This document shows positions 17,451-30,061 of a stretch of DNA of 64,000 nt, one piece after another. The notes beneath the pieces were generated by a model. The model searched no databases. It saw only the letters and a program-made list of their open reading frames with translations, and had not been told where the DNA came from. Every line of letters starts with the position of its first letter. The first letter of the stretch is position 1. The stretch spans positions 1,751,001 through 1,815,000 of the forward strand of contig OY288189.1 in the NCBI GenBank assembly GCA_958439205.1, in the 5' to 3' direction. The translations under genes were made by a program, and so were the position numbers. The DNA is from an uncultured Allorhizobium sp. (GTDB lineage: Bacteria; Pseudomonadota; Alphaproteobacteria; Rhizobiales; Rhizobiaceae).

Positions 17451-18050
17451 TCAGGCGGTCGGCGCAAGCCGGCCGCTTTTTTCTTGGGTGGTCATGCGGC
17501 GCGTCCACACGGTGCAAAGCAGCTTGTCGAGCGAGACGAGGCCAGCCCCTTTCACCACCAGATAAACGAGCGGGAAGATCCAGAGCAGGCGCTGGTCGAG
17601 GATGACGCTATCGGGGAAGCGATCGAAGAGCGCGCCGATCGTGGTGGCGTCGACATTGTGTACGAGGATGTCGGTCAGCGTCTGGACGATGATGAAGCCG
17701 ATCATGCCAAGGGCGGCGAAGCGGGTGAAGAGCCCAGCGACCACGAGAAGCGGCAGGATGACCTCGCCGTAGGATCCGAGAAACACCATCAGGCCCCAGG
17801 GGAAGAAAGAGACGGCGGACACATCGCCGCCTGCCGCATCTACGGCCGGTAGTGCGATCTGGTAGTAGGCGCCGTCTGCAATCGAGAAGGGGCCGTCGAA
17901 CTTGGTGAGCGCGGAGTTGAGGTAATAGGGCACGAGCACGGCGAGGAAGACGAGGCGCGCGAGGAGCCCGAGGAACCAGCGGTCGAGCGCAGTTTCCAGT
18001 CCGCGGACGGCCTGGCGATAGAATTCGATGAGCGAGACGGCAGAGGTCAT
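17451..18050 (-). CDS. DoxX-family membrane protein of the bufferin-type operon
   Basis: A 199-residue inner-membrane protein with about four hydrophobic segments (around 27-45, 85-105, 108-128 and 155-172) and the DoxX pattern ALTKFDG followed by GSYGEVILPLLVVAGLFTR. It is the last gene of the four-gene cluster with DUF2282, DUF692 and DUF2063 proteins and overlaps the preceding stop by an ATGA-type junction. DoxX proteins in such clusters (HvfD/BufD) are presumed to help with redox or transport steps; this is not established. Confidence 0.88.
   Translation of the reverse strand: MTSAVSLIEFYRQAVRGLETALDRWFLGLLARLVFLAVLVPYYLNSALTKFDGPFSIADGAYYQIALPAVDAAGGDVSAVSFFPWGLMVFLGSYGEVILPLLVVAGLFTRFAALGMIGFIIVQTLTDILVHNVDATTIGALFDRFPDSVILDQRLLWIFPLVYLVVKGAGLVSLDKLLCTVWTRRMTTQEKSGRLAPTA
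17455..17482 (+). terminator. Terminator of hsp20 lying inside the 3' end of the DoxX gene
   Basis: GCGGTCGGC (17455-17463) pairs with GCCGGCCGC (17468-17476), with one T-G wobble and a GCAA loop, followed by six T. It terminates the plus-strand hsp20 transcript and at the same time encodes the last residues of the converging DoxX protein. Confidence 0.75.
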
Positions 18051-18829
18051 GGGGTCGGGCTTTCGTGATGGATGTCGATTGCGCTGAATGCGCCGCTGGA
18101 TAATGCGAGGCCAAGCAATCCGGCGATATCAGTGTCTTCCCCGCCTGCGGCGGCGGCAAAGGCTTCGCCGAGCGTTTGCCCGGCGATGAGTGCCTCGAAG
18201 AAGGTGGCGCCGCCTGACGGCAGCAGTTCGACTGCCACGTCGTAGTCCGGGCGGGTGATGAGCACTGCTTCCGGCGCCGTGGGGTCCACACCTTCAAGCG
18301 AGGTGCCGGCCCTGTCACGGCGGGTGATGGTGCCGCCTGCGTACGTCAAGCGTGCAAGGCGCGTGGCGGGATGCGGGCGAAAGCGGATGCCGGCCAGCTC
18401 TTCCGCTGGGACCTGTGCAAGGGCCGTTGGATCGAGCGGTTGGGCATCCCCCGCATGATAAGCGTCGAGCCAGAGGCGCTCGACGCGCGCCACGTCGGCG
18501 AGGAAGGGAAGGTCCGCCGCTGGGGGGAAGTTTTCGAGGAATGCCGGAAAGGTCTCGCCATAGGTGAAGAGCAGAGGCGAGGTTGGCGGATGGGCGGTTA
18601 CATAGAGCCGCGCCATCGCCCGGAAGAAGTCTTCGCCGACAAGGTTCTGGACGGTCGGAAAGATCGAGGCCATGGCATCGATCAGCGAAACGGTGACGTT
18701 GTTGCGGTAGACGGCGAAACGCCGCTCCGGCCGCACTTGATCGCGCCCTGCCAGCCCATCCGGTGCCGGGAGGTCTGGTGTGAAGAGGGCCTTCGCAAAG
18801 GCGCCGCTCTGGACCGGATCAGGACGCAT
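18047..18829 (-). CDS. DUF2063 partner protein (HvfC/BufC type)
   Basis: A 260-residue protein of the DUF2063 family, labelled putative DNA-binding in databases but in known clusters the obligate partner of DUF692 enzymes that recognises the precursor. Typical features are the N-terminal helical bundle with [18 protein letters not shown] and [18 protein letters not shown]. The start is ATG 18829 ([16 protein letters not shown]), overlapping the DUF692 gene by 11 bases; a longer frame to 18874 would overlap it more. The overlaps on both sides indicate translational coupling within the operon. Confidence 0.88.
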   Translation of the reverse strand: MRPDPVQSGAFAKALFTPDLPAPDGLAGRDQVRPERRFAVYRNNVTVSLIDAMASIFPTVQNLVGEDFFRAMARLYVTAHPPTSPLLFTYGETFPAFLENFPPAADLPFLADVARVERLWLDAYHAGDAQPLDPTALAQVPAEELAGIRFRPHPATRLARLTYAGGTITRRDRAGTSLEGVDPTAPEAVLITRPDYDVAVELLPSGGATFFEALIAGQTLGEAFAAAAGGEDTDIAGLLGLALSSGAFSAIDIHHESPTP

Positions 18830-19757
18830 GGCGACGTCCCAGCTCGACAATGGCGTGGCGGTCGAGAATGGCATCGGCGCGCTGCGCCTCGCGCTTCAGC
18901 ACCGGCCAGTCCGGCACTTCGTTATCCCATTCGACGAGCGTTGGCAGCGGACCGAGCTTGGCGATGACATGGTCGTAGAGATCCCAGACCAGATCGTCGA
19001 CCGGGCGGTCATGGCTATCGATGAGGAGCGGCAGGCCGGCATCGTCAATATCTTCGGCATGGCCGGCCAGATGGATTTCCTCGACGCAGAGGAGGGGGAA
19101 ATCGGCGAGATAGTCGCGAGCGCTATAGCCGTGATTGGTGGCCGACACATGGACATTGTTGATGTCGAGCAGCAGGCCGCAGCCGGTGCGACGGGCGATC
19201 GCCCGGATGAAATCCGTCTCTGACATGGTCGAGGCTTCGAAGCCGAGATAGGTCGAGGGATTTTCGAGGAGGATCCGGCGGCCAAGCGCCTCCTGGACCT
19301 GGTCGATGTGGTCGCAGACCCTGTCGAGGGTTGCCTGGTCATAGGGGACCGGGAGCAGGTCGTTGAGAAAATGGCTGTCATGGGTCGACCAAGCCAAATG
19401 TTCGGAGACCTGTTCCGGCTGGTAGCGGCCGACGACCGTCTTCAGGCGGGCGAGATGCTCGGGGTCGAGGCCGGTCGGGCTGCCGATGGAAAGACCGACG
19501 CCGTGGATCGAGAGCGGGAAATCCTTGCGCATGCGGGTCAGGATGCGGTGCGGATGGCCACCGGCGCCCATGTAGTTCTCGGCATGGACTTCGAGAAAGC
19601 CGATGCGGAACTCATCTGCAAGGATTGCGTCGGCATGCTGAGGCTTGAAGCCGGCGCCTGCACGGTCGGGGAGGCGGGCGGCAGTGCCCTGACGGCTTCT
19701 GTCGGAACGGGTGATCTCTAAAGCGGGATGGACAGACACGGCCGGCTCCTCAAGCAT
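18819..19757 (-). CDS. DUF692 multinuclear iron-dependent oxidase (MbnB/BufB type)
   Basis: A 312-residue TIM-barrel enzyme of the MNIO family, which oxidises precursor-peptide cysteines using two or three iron ions, as in methanobactin and bufferin synthesis. Metal-site segments are visible: [51 protein letters not shown] and EIHLAGHAE. It works in the cytoplasm together with the DUF2063 protein on the upstream DUF2282 precursor. The ATG at 19757 is the first in frame after the intercistronic hairpin. Together these make a bufferin-1-like locus. Confidence 0.9.
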   Translation of the reverse strand: MLEEPAVSVHPALEITRSDRSRQGTAARLPDRAGAGFKPQHADAILADEFRIGFLEVHAENYMGAGGHPHRILTRMRKDFPLSIHGVGLSIGSPTGLDPEHLARLKTVVGRYQPEQVSEHLAWSTHDSHFLNDLLPVPYDQATLDRVCDHIDQVQEALGRRILLENPSTYLGFEASTMSETDFIRAIARRTGCGLLLDINNVHVSATNHGYSARDYLADFPLLCVEEIHLAGHAEDIDDAGLPLLIDSHDRPVDDLVWDLYDHVIAKLGPLPTLVEWDNEVPDWPVLKREAQRADAILDRHAIVELGRRHAS

Positions 19758-19779
19758 TCATCTCGGAAAGAAAAGCGGG

Positions 19780-19810
19780 ACGGCACCTGCGGACTTGCCG
19801 CAGATGCCGT
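19780..19810 (-). terminator. Intercistronic hairpin between precursor and maturation enzyme
   Basis: Seven bases after the precursor stop, arms 19798-19810 and 19780-19792 pair over 13 bp (one T-G wobble) with a five-base loop. On the minus strand it is followed by CCCGCTTTTCTTTCC. It looks like a leaky terminator or 3' stabiliser, which would give more precursor mRNA than enzyme mRNA. Confidence 0.6.
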
Positions 19811-19816
19811 GTCCAC

Positions 19817-20119
19817 TCAGGCCTTGGGGAGGTCGCGGTCAAGGGCTTCAAGCGAACCCATGCGGCCATCGGGAAGTGCCATGGCGGTGCAGGAGCCCTT
19901 GGCGACATAGGTCCAGGCATTGCCCTGGAAGTCGACCTTCGAGGTGCCGGCGCAGGTGGTGCCGGGGCCGGCTGCGCAGTCGTTCTTGCCGGCCATGGAA
20001 ACGCCGAAGCACTTTTCCTTTTCCTGGGCCACTGCCGGGCCGGACAGGAGGGCGGCGCTGCCGATGGCCATGGTGACGGCGGCAGCAAGGGCGGCGGTGT
20101 TGAGGGTGGTCTTGGTCAT
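19817..20119 (-). CDS. DUF2282 bufferin-type precursor peptide
   Basis: A 100-residue secreted protein: signal peptide about 1-31 ending AVA, then a mature part with four cysteines (37, 48, 56, 77) in [22 protein letters not shown] and KGSCTAM. DUF2282 proteins with four cysteines encoded before DUF692, DUF2063 and DoxX genes are the BufA1/HvfA precursors. In characterised bufferins some cysteines are converted to copper-binding heterocycles and the product buffers metal in the periplasm. The start ATG at 20119 follows GAGGAGAACTTT. First gene of the operon; the metal handled here is not shown by sequence. Confidence 0.88.
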   Translation of the reverse strand: MTKTTLNTAALAAAVTMAIGSAALLSGPAVAQEKEKCFGVSMAGKNDCAAGPGTTCAGTSKVDFQGNAWTYVAKGSCTAMALPDGRMGSLEALDRDLPKA

Positions 20120-20264
20120 GAAAGTTCTCCTCGGATCGTGATGCGCGTTGTTGGTCCAGCCCTCGTCGGGGCTGGCAAACACATCATGTCGAAGAGTTTA
20201 AACTTTGAAAAATCAAGGTTTTTTGTAGCAGAGTTGCGCATTTCGACTGTAAGAAACGGTTCCC

Positions 20265-21311
20265 TCAAACGACTTCTATGAATTGATCGACTTCATCCGT
20301 CGTCGTCGCGAAGCTCGTTACCAGTCGAACTAGTGTTTCATTCTCAGCCGGCAAGGGCAGCCAGCCCTGTGGCGGCTGCCAGTCGTAGAATCTCGCGCTT
20401 TTGTCTCTCGCCCGCTCGGCTGCCGACTTTTCGATCACGGCGAAGACTTCGTTGGCCGAAGTATCCCAGGCGAGGCGCGCAGTATTCTTGGCCGAAAGGC
20501 CCGCACGCAGGCGGTCCGCCATGGCATTCGAGTGGCTGGCCAGATCGAGCCATAGGCCATTATCCAGATAGGCTTCGAGCTGTGCGGAGATGAAGCGGCT
20601 TTTCGAGAAGAGCTGGGCCGAGCGCTTGCGAATAAAGGGCATGTCGGCTGCCATGTCCGGATTGAAGAAGACAATCGCCTCTGCGCACCAGCAGCCGTTC
20701 TTCGTGCCACCAAAGGAGAGGATGTCCACGCCGCGCTTCCAGGTCATTTCAGCCGGTGTCACGCCCAGCGATACGAGCGCATTGGCGAAGCGGGCGCCGT
20801 CCATGTGGACCGGCAGGCTGCGCGACTTGGCGACGGCTGCAATCGCGTCCAGTTCGGCGAGGGAATAGACGGTGCCGACTTCGGTCGCCTGGGTCACGGT
20901 CACTGCCATGGCGCGGCCGTGATGTGGGGAGACCGGTTCGAAGCGGGCGATTGCGGCGTCCAGCGCCCGTGGGTCGATCCTGCCCTCCTTGCCTTCGACG
21001 GGAAAGAGCCGCGTCGCCCCTGTCAGGAATTCCGGCGCGCCGCCTTCGTCCGCGTTGACGTGGGCATCGGCGTGGCAGAAACTCACCCCACCCGCCTTAG
21101 CGAGGCTTGCGAGCGCCAGAGAATTGGCAGCCGTGCCGGTGGCGACGAAGAAGACAGCGACTTCGCGTTCGAAAATGGCGCTGAACCGGTCTTCAACGGC
21201 CTTGTCCAGATCGCTCGTGCCATAGGCGGAGGCGAAGCCGGCAGCATGGCGGGTGAGGCTCTCGGCGATCTTGGGATGGGCGCCGGACCAGTTGTCTGAA
21301 GCGAAGTGCAT
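20265..21311 (-). CDS. ltaE: Low-specificity L-threonine aldolase
   Basis: A 348-residue PLP enzyme cleaving threonine or allo-threonine to glycine and acetaldehyde. It begins MHFASDNWSGAHPKIAESL; FVATGTAANSLAL and ILSFGGTKNGCW (PLP lysine) are typical of the beta-eliminating lyase family. I chose ATG 21311 because AGGA lies nine bases before it, whereas the ATG six bases upstream has the same AGGA too close. It stands alone, divergent from gltB. Confidence 0.88.
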   Translation of the reverse strand: MHFASDNWSGAHPKIAESLTRHAAGFASAYGTSDLDKAVEDRFSAIFEREVAVFFVATGTAANSLALASLAKAGGVSFCHADAHVNADEGGAPEFLTGATRLFPVEGKEGRIDPRALDAAIARFEPVSPHHGRAMAVTVTQATEVGTVYSLAELDAIAAVAKSRSLPVHMDGARFANALVSLGVTPAEMTWKRGVDILSFGGTKNGCWCAEAIVFFNPDMAADMPFIRKRSAQLFSKSRFISAQLEAYLDNGLWLDLASHSNAMADRLRAGLSAKNTARLAWDTSANEVFAVIEKSAAERARDKSARFYDWQPPQGWLPLPAENETLVRLVTSFATTTDEVDQFIEVV

Positions 21312-21726
21312 GGGCATCTTTCCTGAGGCGAAGGTGGGTGTGCGGACTTTAGCCACTTCCGCCTCGCTATCAATCCGGCCCGGTGGACAAGGCGCCCGTG
21401 GAGATCAAGTCCGCAAGAAGCCGAAAGAATGATGCAGGCGTGCGTAATAAAATTTCGCATCGGAGAGGGTCGTCGTAATTTCGCGTCCTTTGCCCGGTTA
21501 ATTTTCCTGGGCGTGTCTTGCATGAGCGTTTACTTTCTGTCATAGGAAAAGCAGAAATTAGGTCAGACTAGTTGACCTAATTCCGGTTTCGAAGGCGGCA
21601 AGTTTTCGGGCGTCATGGGGTGGTCAAGCAATCCGTATAGGGATGGCGAGGCTATCGCTGGCGCCCATCGGCGCCTGAAATGGTCCAATCAGCCCGGCCA
21701 GTCCGGCTTCAACGGAGGTAAAGGTC
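21312..21726. other. Divergent intergenic region between ltaE and gltB
   Basis: No gene is supported in these 415 bases. They must hold the promoters of both flanking genes. The one clear structure is the palindrome at 21556-21582. A plausible sigma-70 element TTGCAT, 17 bases, CATAGG lies just upstream of it. The gltB ribosome-binding site CGGAGGT sits at the right end. Confidence 0.5.
21556..21582. promoter_or_regulatory. Candidate operator upstream of gltB
   Basis: AATTAGGTCA (21556-21565) and TGACCTAATT (21573-21582) form a perfect 10-bp inverted repeat around seven bases. The dyad with half-site TTAGGTCA looks like a binding site for a dimeric regulator rather than a terminator, as no T-run follows. 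I do not recognise the cognate regulator. It lies 145 bases before the gltB start. Confidence 0.5.
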
Positions 21727-26445
<4,719 letters not shown>

Positions 26446-26465
26446 GTTCTAACGGTCCGATTGTT

Positions 26466-26488
26466 GTGATATGCTTCCGGCATATCAC
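26466..26488. promoter_or_regulatory. Palindromic operator of the VapBC module
   Basis: GTGATATGC (26466-26474) and GCATATCAC (26480-26488) form a perfect 9-bp inverted repeat around TTCCG. It lies 20 bases after gltB and 16 before the antitoxin ATG. No T-run follows, so an autoregulatory VapBC operator is more likely than a terminator. Confidence 0.55.
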
Positions 26489-26504
26489 GATCATGAGGTC
26501 CGAC

Positions 26505-26777
26505 ATGAACGAGCATGTGAAAGACGCAGGTGAAGGTGGCGAGGTTGCAGTCGCCATCTTCAAGAACGGTCGAAGCCGGGCGGTTCGTATCCCCAAGGAG
26601 TTCGATCTTGAAGGTGATCGCGCCGTCATGGTGCGGCAACCGGATGGCTCGATCCTGATGCGGACGGCAGTGACTGCCGGACTGATCGAGTATCTCAAGC
26701 AGGCGGAAGCCTGGAGCGGAGAGGATTTCGTCGAGAATGACGATGATCTGGCGCCGCTCGATGAGGTCGAGATCTGA
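26505..26777 (+). CDS. vapB: Antitoxin, AbrB/VapB family
   Basis: A 90-residue antitoxin with the SpoVT/AbrB swapped-hairpin domain: EVAVAIFKNGRSRAVRIPKE followed by DRAVMVRQPDGSILM. The C-terminal acidic tail (SGEDFVENDDDLAPLDEVEI) would wrap the toxin. The ATG at 26505 is preceded by TGAGGT. Its TGA overlaps the toxin ATG by one base, the usual antitoxin-first arrangement. It neutralises the toxin and probably represses its own operon through the adjacent palindrome. Confidence 0.88.
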   Translation: MNEHVKDAGEGGEVAVAIFKNGRSRAVRIPKEFDLEGDRAVMVRQPDGSILMRTAVTAGLIEYLKQAEAWSGEDFVENDDDLAPLDEVEI

Positions 26778-27172
26778 TGCGGTACATGCTCGATACCAAC
26801 ATCGTTTCGGCGATCGTGAGGGATCCGCGTGGAAAGGTCTTCGAACGGCTTGTTGAGGTTGGAGAGGAGAACGCCATAATCAGCATCATAACCCATGGTG
26901 AGATCTGGTACGGCGTTAAGAAGAATGGCTCCGAGGAGCTTTCGCAGAAGGTGTCAGCGGTGACGCGGCGCCTTTACGTGGCGCCTCTTCAACTGCCGAC
27001 TGACCAACGATATGCCGAGGTTCGGCTGGCGCTGAGGCAGGGCAAGAATATCGGTCCAAACGACCTTTGGATCGCGGCACATGCGCTGGCGCTCGACGCC
27101 GTGCTGGTGACGAACAACGAAAGTGAGTTTTCCCGGGTTCCGGGATTGCAGATCGAGAACTGGCTGCGATAG
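26777..27172 (+). CDS. vapC: PIN-domain ribonuclease toxin, VapC family
   Basis: A 131-residue PIN nuclease. The acidic metal site is intact: Asp6 in MLDTNIVS, Glu42 in THGEIWYG and Asp96 in IGPNDLWIAAHAL, followed by LVTNNESEF. VapC toxins cut tRNA or rRNA and arrest translation when VapB is degraded. The module is inserted between gltB and gltD, 24 bases before gltD. All residues expected for activity are present. Confidence 0.9.
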   Translation: MRYMLDTNIVSAIVRDPRGKVFERLVEVGEENAIISIITHGEIWYGVKKNGSEELSQKVSAVTRRLYVAPLQLPTDQRYAEVRLALRQGKNIGPNDLWIAAHALALDAVLVTNNESEFSRVPGLQIENWLR

Positions 27173-27196
27173 CGGCGGAGATTGAGGAAAGTAGAC

Positions 27197-28651
27197 ATGG
27201 GCAAGGTTACAGGTTTCATGGAAATCGACCGGCAGGTGGCGAAGTATCAGCCGGCCTCCGACCGCATCCGCCATTTCCGCGAATTCACCATCCCCATGTC
27301 GGATGCTGAGGTCACCAAGCAGGCAGCGCGCTGCATGGATTGTGGCATTCCCTATTGCCATGGTCCGACAGGCTGTCCGGTGCATAACCAGATCCCTGAC
27401 TGGAACGACCTCGTCTACAACAACAAGTGGGAGGAGGCGATCCGCAACCTCCACTCGACGAACAACTTCCCGGAATTCACCGGTCGCGTCTGCCCGGCAC
27501 CTTGCGAGGAAGCCTGCACGCTGAACCTTGAAGACACGCCGGTTGCGATCAAGACCGTAGAACAGGCGATTGCCGACAAGGCCTATGAACTTGGCTTCAT
27601 CGTGCCGCAGCCGGCGACGATCCACACCGGAAGACGCGTTGCCGTCATCGGCTCCGGCCCGTCGGGTCTCGCTGCTGCCCAGCAGCTCGGCCGCGCCGGC
27701 CATGAAGTGCATGTCTATGAGCGCGAATCCAAGCCCGGCGGCCTGCTTCGCTACGGCATCCCGGACTTCAAGATGGAGAAGAACTTCATCGATCGTCGCG
27801 TCGAGCAGATGAAGGGCGAAAACGTCACCTTCCATTGCGGCGTCAATGTCGGCGTTGACGTGACCGTCGAGAAGCTGCGCGCGGACTATGATGCCGTGCT
27901 CTATTGCGGCGGTTCGGAAACCCCGCGCGAAGCTGGCATTCCCGGCGTCGAGTTCCATGGCGTCCACGATGCCATGCCCTATCTCGTGCAGCAGAACCGT
28001 CGCGTTGGTCGCGAAAACATCGACAGCGTCGGCTGGCCGGCCGATCCGATCCTCGCCGGCGGCAAGCATGTCGTCGTCGTCGGTGGTGGTGATACGGCGT
28101 CCGACTGCGTCGGCACCGCCTTCCGCCAGGGCGCCGTCAAGGTGACCCAGCTCGACATCCGCCCGCGTCCGCCGCAGACGGAAGACAAGCTCGCCATCTG
28201 GCCCTTCTGGGCGACCAAGATGCGCACCTCGTCGAGCCAGGCCGAAGGTGCCAACCGCGAATTCCAGGTGGCAACGCTCGAATTCGTTGGCGAAGACGGC
28301 GTGCTGACCGGCGTGAAGTGCTGCCAGGTCGACGAGCGCCGCAAGCCGATCCCGGGCACCGAGTTCATCATCAAGGCCGATCTCGCTTTCATCGCCATCG
28401 GCTTCTCCGGTCCGTTCACCGACAGCGTGCTGAAGGATCTCGACGGCAAGCTGGAGCTCAACACCGACCGTCGCGGCTCGACCAATGTCGTAGCCAATGA
28501 CAAGGACTATCGCTCGTCGGTCGACAAGGTCTGGGTTGCCGGCGACGCCCGTCGCGGCCAGTCGCTGGTCGTCTGGGCGATCCGCGAGGGACGTCAGGCC
28601 GCGCGCGCCATCGACGAGGCCCTGATGGGCGAGAGCGTGCTGCCGCGCTGA
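27197..28651 (+). CDS. gltD: Glutamate synthase (NADPH) small subunit
   Basis: A 484-residue FAD and iron-sulfur protein that takes electrons from NADPH and passes them to GltB. The N-terminal cysteine-rich region is CMDCGIPYCHGPTGCPVHN and CPAPCEEACTL; the FAD site is VIGSGPSGLAAAQQLG; the pyridine-nucleotide site is VVVVGGGDTASDC; the C-terminal motif is WVAGDARRGQSLVVWAI. The ATG at 27197 follows GAGGAAAG. It could be expressed by readthrough from gltB through vapBC or from its own promoter in the short gap. Confidence 0.96.
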   Translation: MGKVTGFMEIDRQVAKYQPASDRIRHFREFTIPMSDAEVTKQAARCMDCGIPYCHGPTGCPVHNQIPDWNDLVYNNKWEEAIRNLHSTNNFPEFTGRVCPAPCEEACTLNLEDTPVAIKTVEQAIADKAYELGFIVPQPATIHTGRRVAVIGSGPSGLAAAQQLGRAGHEVHVYERESKPGGLLRYGIPDFKMEKNFIDRRVEQMKGENVTFHCGVNVGVDVTVEKLRADYDAVLYCGGSETPREAGIPGVEFHGVHDAMPYLVQQNRRVGRENIDSVGWPADPILAGGKHVVVVGGGDTASDCVGTAFRQGAVKVTQLDIRPRPPQTEDKLAIWPFWATKMRTSSSQAEGANREFQVATLEFVGEDGVLTGVKCCQVDERRKPIPGTEFIIKADLAFIAIGFSGPFTDSVLKDLDGKLELNTDRRGSTNVVANDKDYRSSVDKVWVAGDARRGQSLVVWAIREGRQAARAIDEALMGESVLPR

Positions 28652-28675
28652 TAAGGCGCAGCATCGAGAAACGAC

Positions 28676-28704
28676 AAAGGGGCTGCTTTCGAGCGGCCCC
28701 TTTT
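28676..28704 (+). terminator. Terminator after gltD
   Basis: AAGGGGC...GCCCCTT with an inner GCT/AGC and a TTCG loop, ending in four T then GATTTTGG. It stands 25 bases after the gltD stop and before the converging SGNH-type gene, for which the complementary strand may give weaker termination. Confidence 0.8.
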
Positions 28705-28729
28705 GATTTTGGATTGTTTTGTCGAGAGC

Positions 28730-29947
28730 TTAAGGCGTGGCCGTTGACGGCGTTGTCGTCGTCGCTGCGGTGGCCGGCACACGTTTGACATAGTCCACAC
28801 GGCCCACCGGCGGGTCTGGCAGGCGACCGTTCTGGACGAGCTGGTCGCGGGGCGTGGGGAAGCTGGAGGAGGGCGGGAGCGTGCCTCCCAGCAGTTCGTC
28901 CGCGCCGTCGAGCTCTGGATCGAAGAGGTCGATCGGCGCGGTGGTGACGATGGCTTTGCTTTCCGAGGGAGGCAGGCTCAGCAGCTCCGGTAGATTGCTG
29001 CCATCGAGGCGCACGAGATCCGGGCTCGTCATGTCGCCGAGATAGCGGCGCGCGGACTTCTCGACATAGAAGGCGAGCTTGCGCTTGCCGGGGCCGGTGA
29101 AGTTGATGCCGTCATTGCCGCGAAGGCGCACTGGCTGGCCATTGATGTCGGAGCCCGTGACGATGAAGCGGCCCTCCTGGTCGACGAAGCCTTCCCAGAC
29201 GTCGACGAACTCGCCACTGACCTTCTCGATGCTCGATCGATAGATGGTGTTAAGACGCAGCGCATCCGCCGTCATGTTCTGCGGGCGGAAGGCCGGCAGG
29301 CCGACCCAGATTACCGGCACGCGCGTTTCCGAAGCCACCGTCGCCAGCCGGGCCACACGCTCGCCATAGGCGGTGAACCAGGGATCGGTGCGGAAATCGA
29401 GGCGGCCTTCTGCGGTCACCAGTTGCTGGCGGTCATTGGCGCCGATCTGGATGACCAACACGCTGGGCTTGATCTCCGAGACAAGCGAAGGCAGTGCCGC
29501 CGGCCAGTCGTAGAAATCGTCGCGGACCAAGCCGGAAGAGCCGTTGGCCCGGCTCTCGACGATGACGCCCGGCGAATCCTCGAAGGCCGCTTTCAAGCCA
29601 TCCCCGAGCGCATTTGCGACGAAATCGCCGACCACCAGCACCTTCTTGGCCGTCTCGAGCTTTGGCGGTGGCGGCGGAGCGGCCGCGGTGCGTGTCGTTG
29701 GGGTGCGGGTCTTGATGGTGGTGACGCTGCCACTGTTTTTCTTGCGGGTCTTGCCTTCCCTCGGCGGCTGAACGTCCTGCGGCGGCACATAGGCCGGCTG
29801 TCGCTGGCCGAAGAGCATGTCCAAGAGGGTGCGCCGCCGCTCTGGTTGCTGCGCTTCTGCGGTCGAACCAAGGAAGGTCGTTGCGGCCAGCAACACGGCC
29901 AGGCCGAGGCACAGTAAACGGGCAAGGGTTCCGCGGGGGCTCTTCAC
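28730..29947 (-). CDS. Periplasmic SGNH-fold protein (DUF459) with altered catalytic residues
   Basis: A 405-residue exported protein: signal sequence about 1-33 (ending AEA), a Pro/Lys/Thr-rich linker to about 100, and an SGNH hydrolase-like domain. The block V oxyanion segment IQIGANDRQ (169-172 GAND) is present. The block I serine position reads VVGDFVA instead of GDS, and the block V DxxH reads DGINFTGPG, so both Ser and His are replaced. GTG at 29947 is chosen for its strong GAAGGAG site. In rhizobia DUF459 proteins neighbour envelope genes; this one follows a lytic transglycosylase and may bind rather than hydrolyse. Confidence 0.82.
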   Translation of the reverse strand: MKSPRGTLARLLCLGLAVLLAATTFLGSTAEAQQPERRRTLLDMLFGQRQPAYVPPQDVQPPREGKTRKKNSGSVTTIKTRTPTTRTAAAPPPPPKLETAKKVLVVGDFVANALGDGLKAAFEDSPGVIVESRANGSSGLVRDDFYDWPAALPSLVSEIKPSVLVIQIGANDRQQLVTAEGRLDFRTDPWFTAYGERVARLATVASETRVPVIWVGLPAFRPQNMTADALRLNTIYRSSIEKVSGEFVDVWEGFVDQEGRFIVTGSDINGQPVRLRGNDGINFTGPGKRKLAFYVEKSARRYLGDMTSPDLVRLDGSNLPELLSLPPSESKAIVTTAPIDLFDPELDGADELLGGTLPPSSSFPTPRDQLVQNGRLPDPPVGRVDYVKRVPATAATTTTPSTATP

Positions 29948-29980
29948 GTCAAACTCCTTCGGCGTCGTCGCGGCAGGGTT

Positions 29981-30023
29981 CAAAAACAATCCGCCGCGAT
30001 CCCATGTTTCTGGATCGCGGCGG
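29981..30023 (-). terminator. Strong terminator after the lytic transglycosylase gene
   Basis: A perfect 12-bp stem (29991-30002 with 30012-30023) and nine-base loop, followed on the minus strand by ATTGTTTTTG. It separates the transglycosylase from the downstream DUF459 gene, so the latter either depends on readthrough or has its own promoter in the 34 bases left. Confidence 0.8.
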
Positions 30024-30061
30024 AGGGCAAGTCAATCGTCCGTCGAGTGGAGCGGTCGCGA

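Noticed and set aside
26446..26504. The palindrome after gltB as a transcription terminator.
   Set aside because: It has a good stem but no T-run on either strand and lies directly before vapB, so an operator reading is preferred.
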